From the NCBI GenBank assembly GCA_030148625.1, contig JASBTC010000046.1, forward strand, positions 1 to 6,652: a DNA stretch of 6,652 nucleotides, read 5' to 3'. A program made the position numbers and the translations under genes. Origin of the DNA: Sphingobium sp. (lineage in GTDB: Bacteria > Pseudomonadota > Alphaproteobacteria > Sphingomonadales > Sphingomonadaceae). The notes under the pieces were generated by a model. It saw only the letters and a program-made list of their open reading frames with translations, ran no database searches and was not told the origin of the DNA. Below, piece by piece: positions 6,553 to 6,652 of this stretch. Every line of letters begins with the position of its first letter. Positions within the stretch are counted from its first letter, which is position 1.

Positions 6553-6652
6553 ATGGCACTAGTCAATCGTGGTACGTCCACGATGGCAATGATTTTTAGT
6601 ATTCTGGATCAGGCGAAGTGCTTTTACGGGGGTCGCAAGTACACGATACGGA
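6553..6652 (+). CDS. rplT: 50S ribosomal protein L20, first 33 codons (right edge), sequence abnormally divergent
   Basis: L20 binds 23S rRNA early in assembly of the large subunit through a basic N-terminal extension. The 33 codons in view align without gaps to the L20 start. The anchors match: MA-V-RG at 1-7, ILDQAK at 17-22, and RK-TIR at 28-33. Position behind rpmI and the strong ribosome site confirm identity. However, residues 3, 5, 11, 13, 15, 16 and 27, normally Arg or Lys (from memory, ARVKRG-TT-AKHKR and YGRRKNTIR), read Leu, Asn, Met, Met, Phe, Ser and Gly, and others also deviate. The frame has no stop or indel. Base composition drops to about 48% G+C here. Most differences are transversions, which points to base-calling error at a contig end; a decayed second copy is the alternative. 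Confidence 0.75.
   Translation, partial: MALVNRGTSTMAMIFSILDQAKCFYGGRKYTIR

Overview
The window looks like a GC-rich alphaproteobacterial chromosome, most likely from Sphingomonadales. This is inferred from the protein signatures, the GC-rich codon choice and the type of short palindromic repeats between genes. It carries six genes with recognisable families plus the first codons of a seventh. I see no tRNA, rRNA, CRISPR array, insertion sequence or phage gene.

Layout. At the left, on the minus strand, is the N-terminal 385 codons of glutamine-dependent NAD+ synthetase (nadE), running off the edge. It is divergent from prs (ribose-phosphate pyrophosphokinase, plus strand). The gap between them holds two tandem copies of a 59-bp palindromic repeat. 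After prs, a 302-bp gap holds three unrelated inverted repeats in a row (2375-2460, 2513-2562, 2575-2638). Then comes an inositol-monophosphatase-family gene, best called a histidinol-phosphatase (hisN-like). It converges on a small VOC/glyoxalase-fold gene on the minus strand. Upstream of the VOC gene on the same strand is a large AsmA-family membrane-anchored protein. This is divergent from rpmI (ribosomal protein L35), which is followed 13 bp later by the start of rplT (L20), cut by the right edge.

How the genes relate. Prs makes PRPP, which feeds both NAD synthesis (finished by NadE) and histidine synthesis (where HisN removes the phosphate from histidinol phosphate). The left half is therefore loosely a PRPP/NAD/histidine neighbourhood, although the genes are not in one operon. 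rpmI-rplT is the standard ribosomal pair. AsmA acts at the envelope, and the VOC protein has no assignable substrate.

The most unusual points are the dense, heterogeneous palindromic repeats flanking prs and the odd right end. There the rplT reading frame and the expected L20 frame are recognisable, but about a third of the residues deviate from the family pattern, many of them conserved basic residues. That is more likely a poor-quality contig end than biology. I found no convincing undescribed multi-gene system here.
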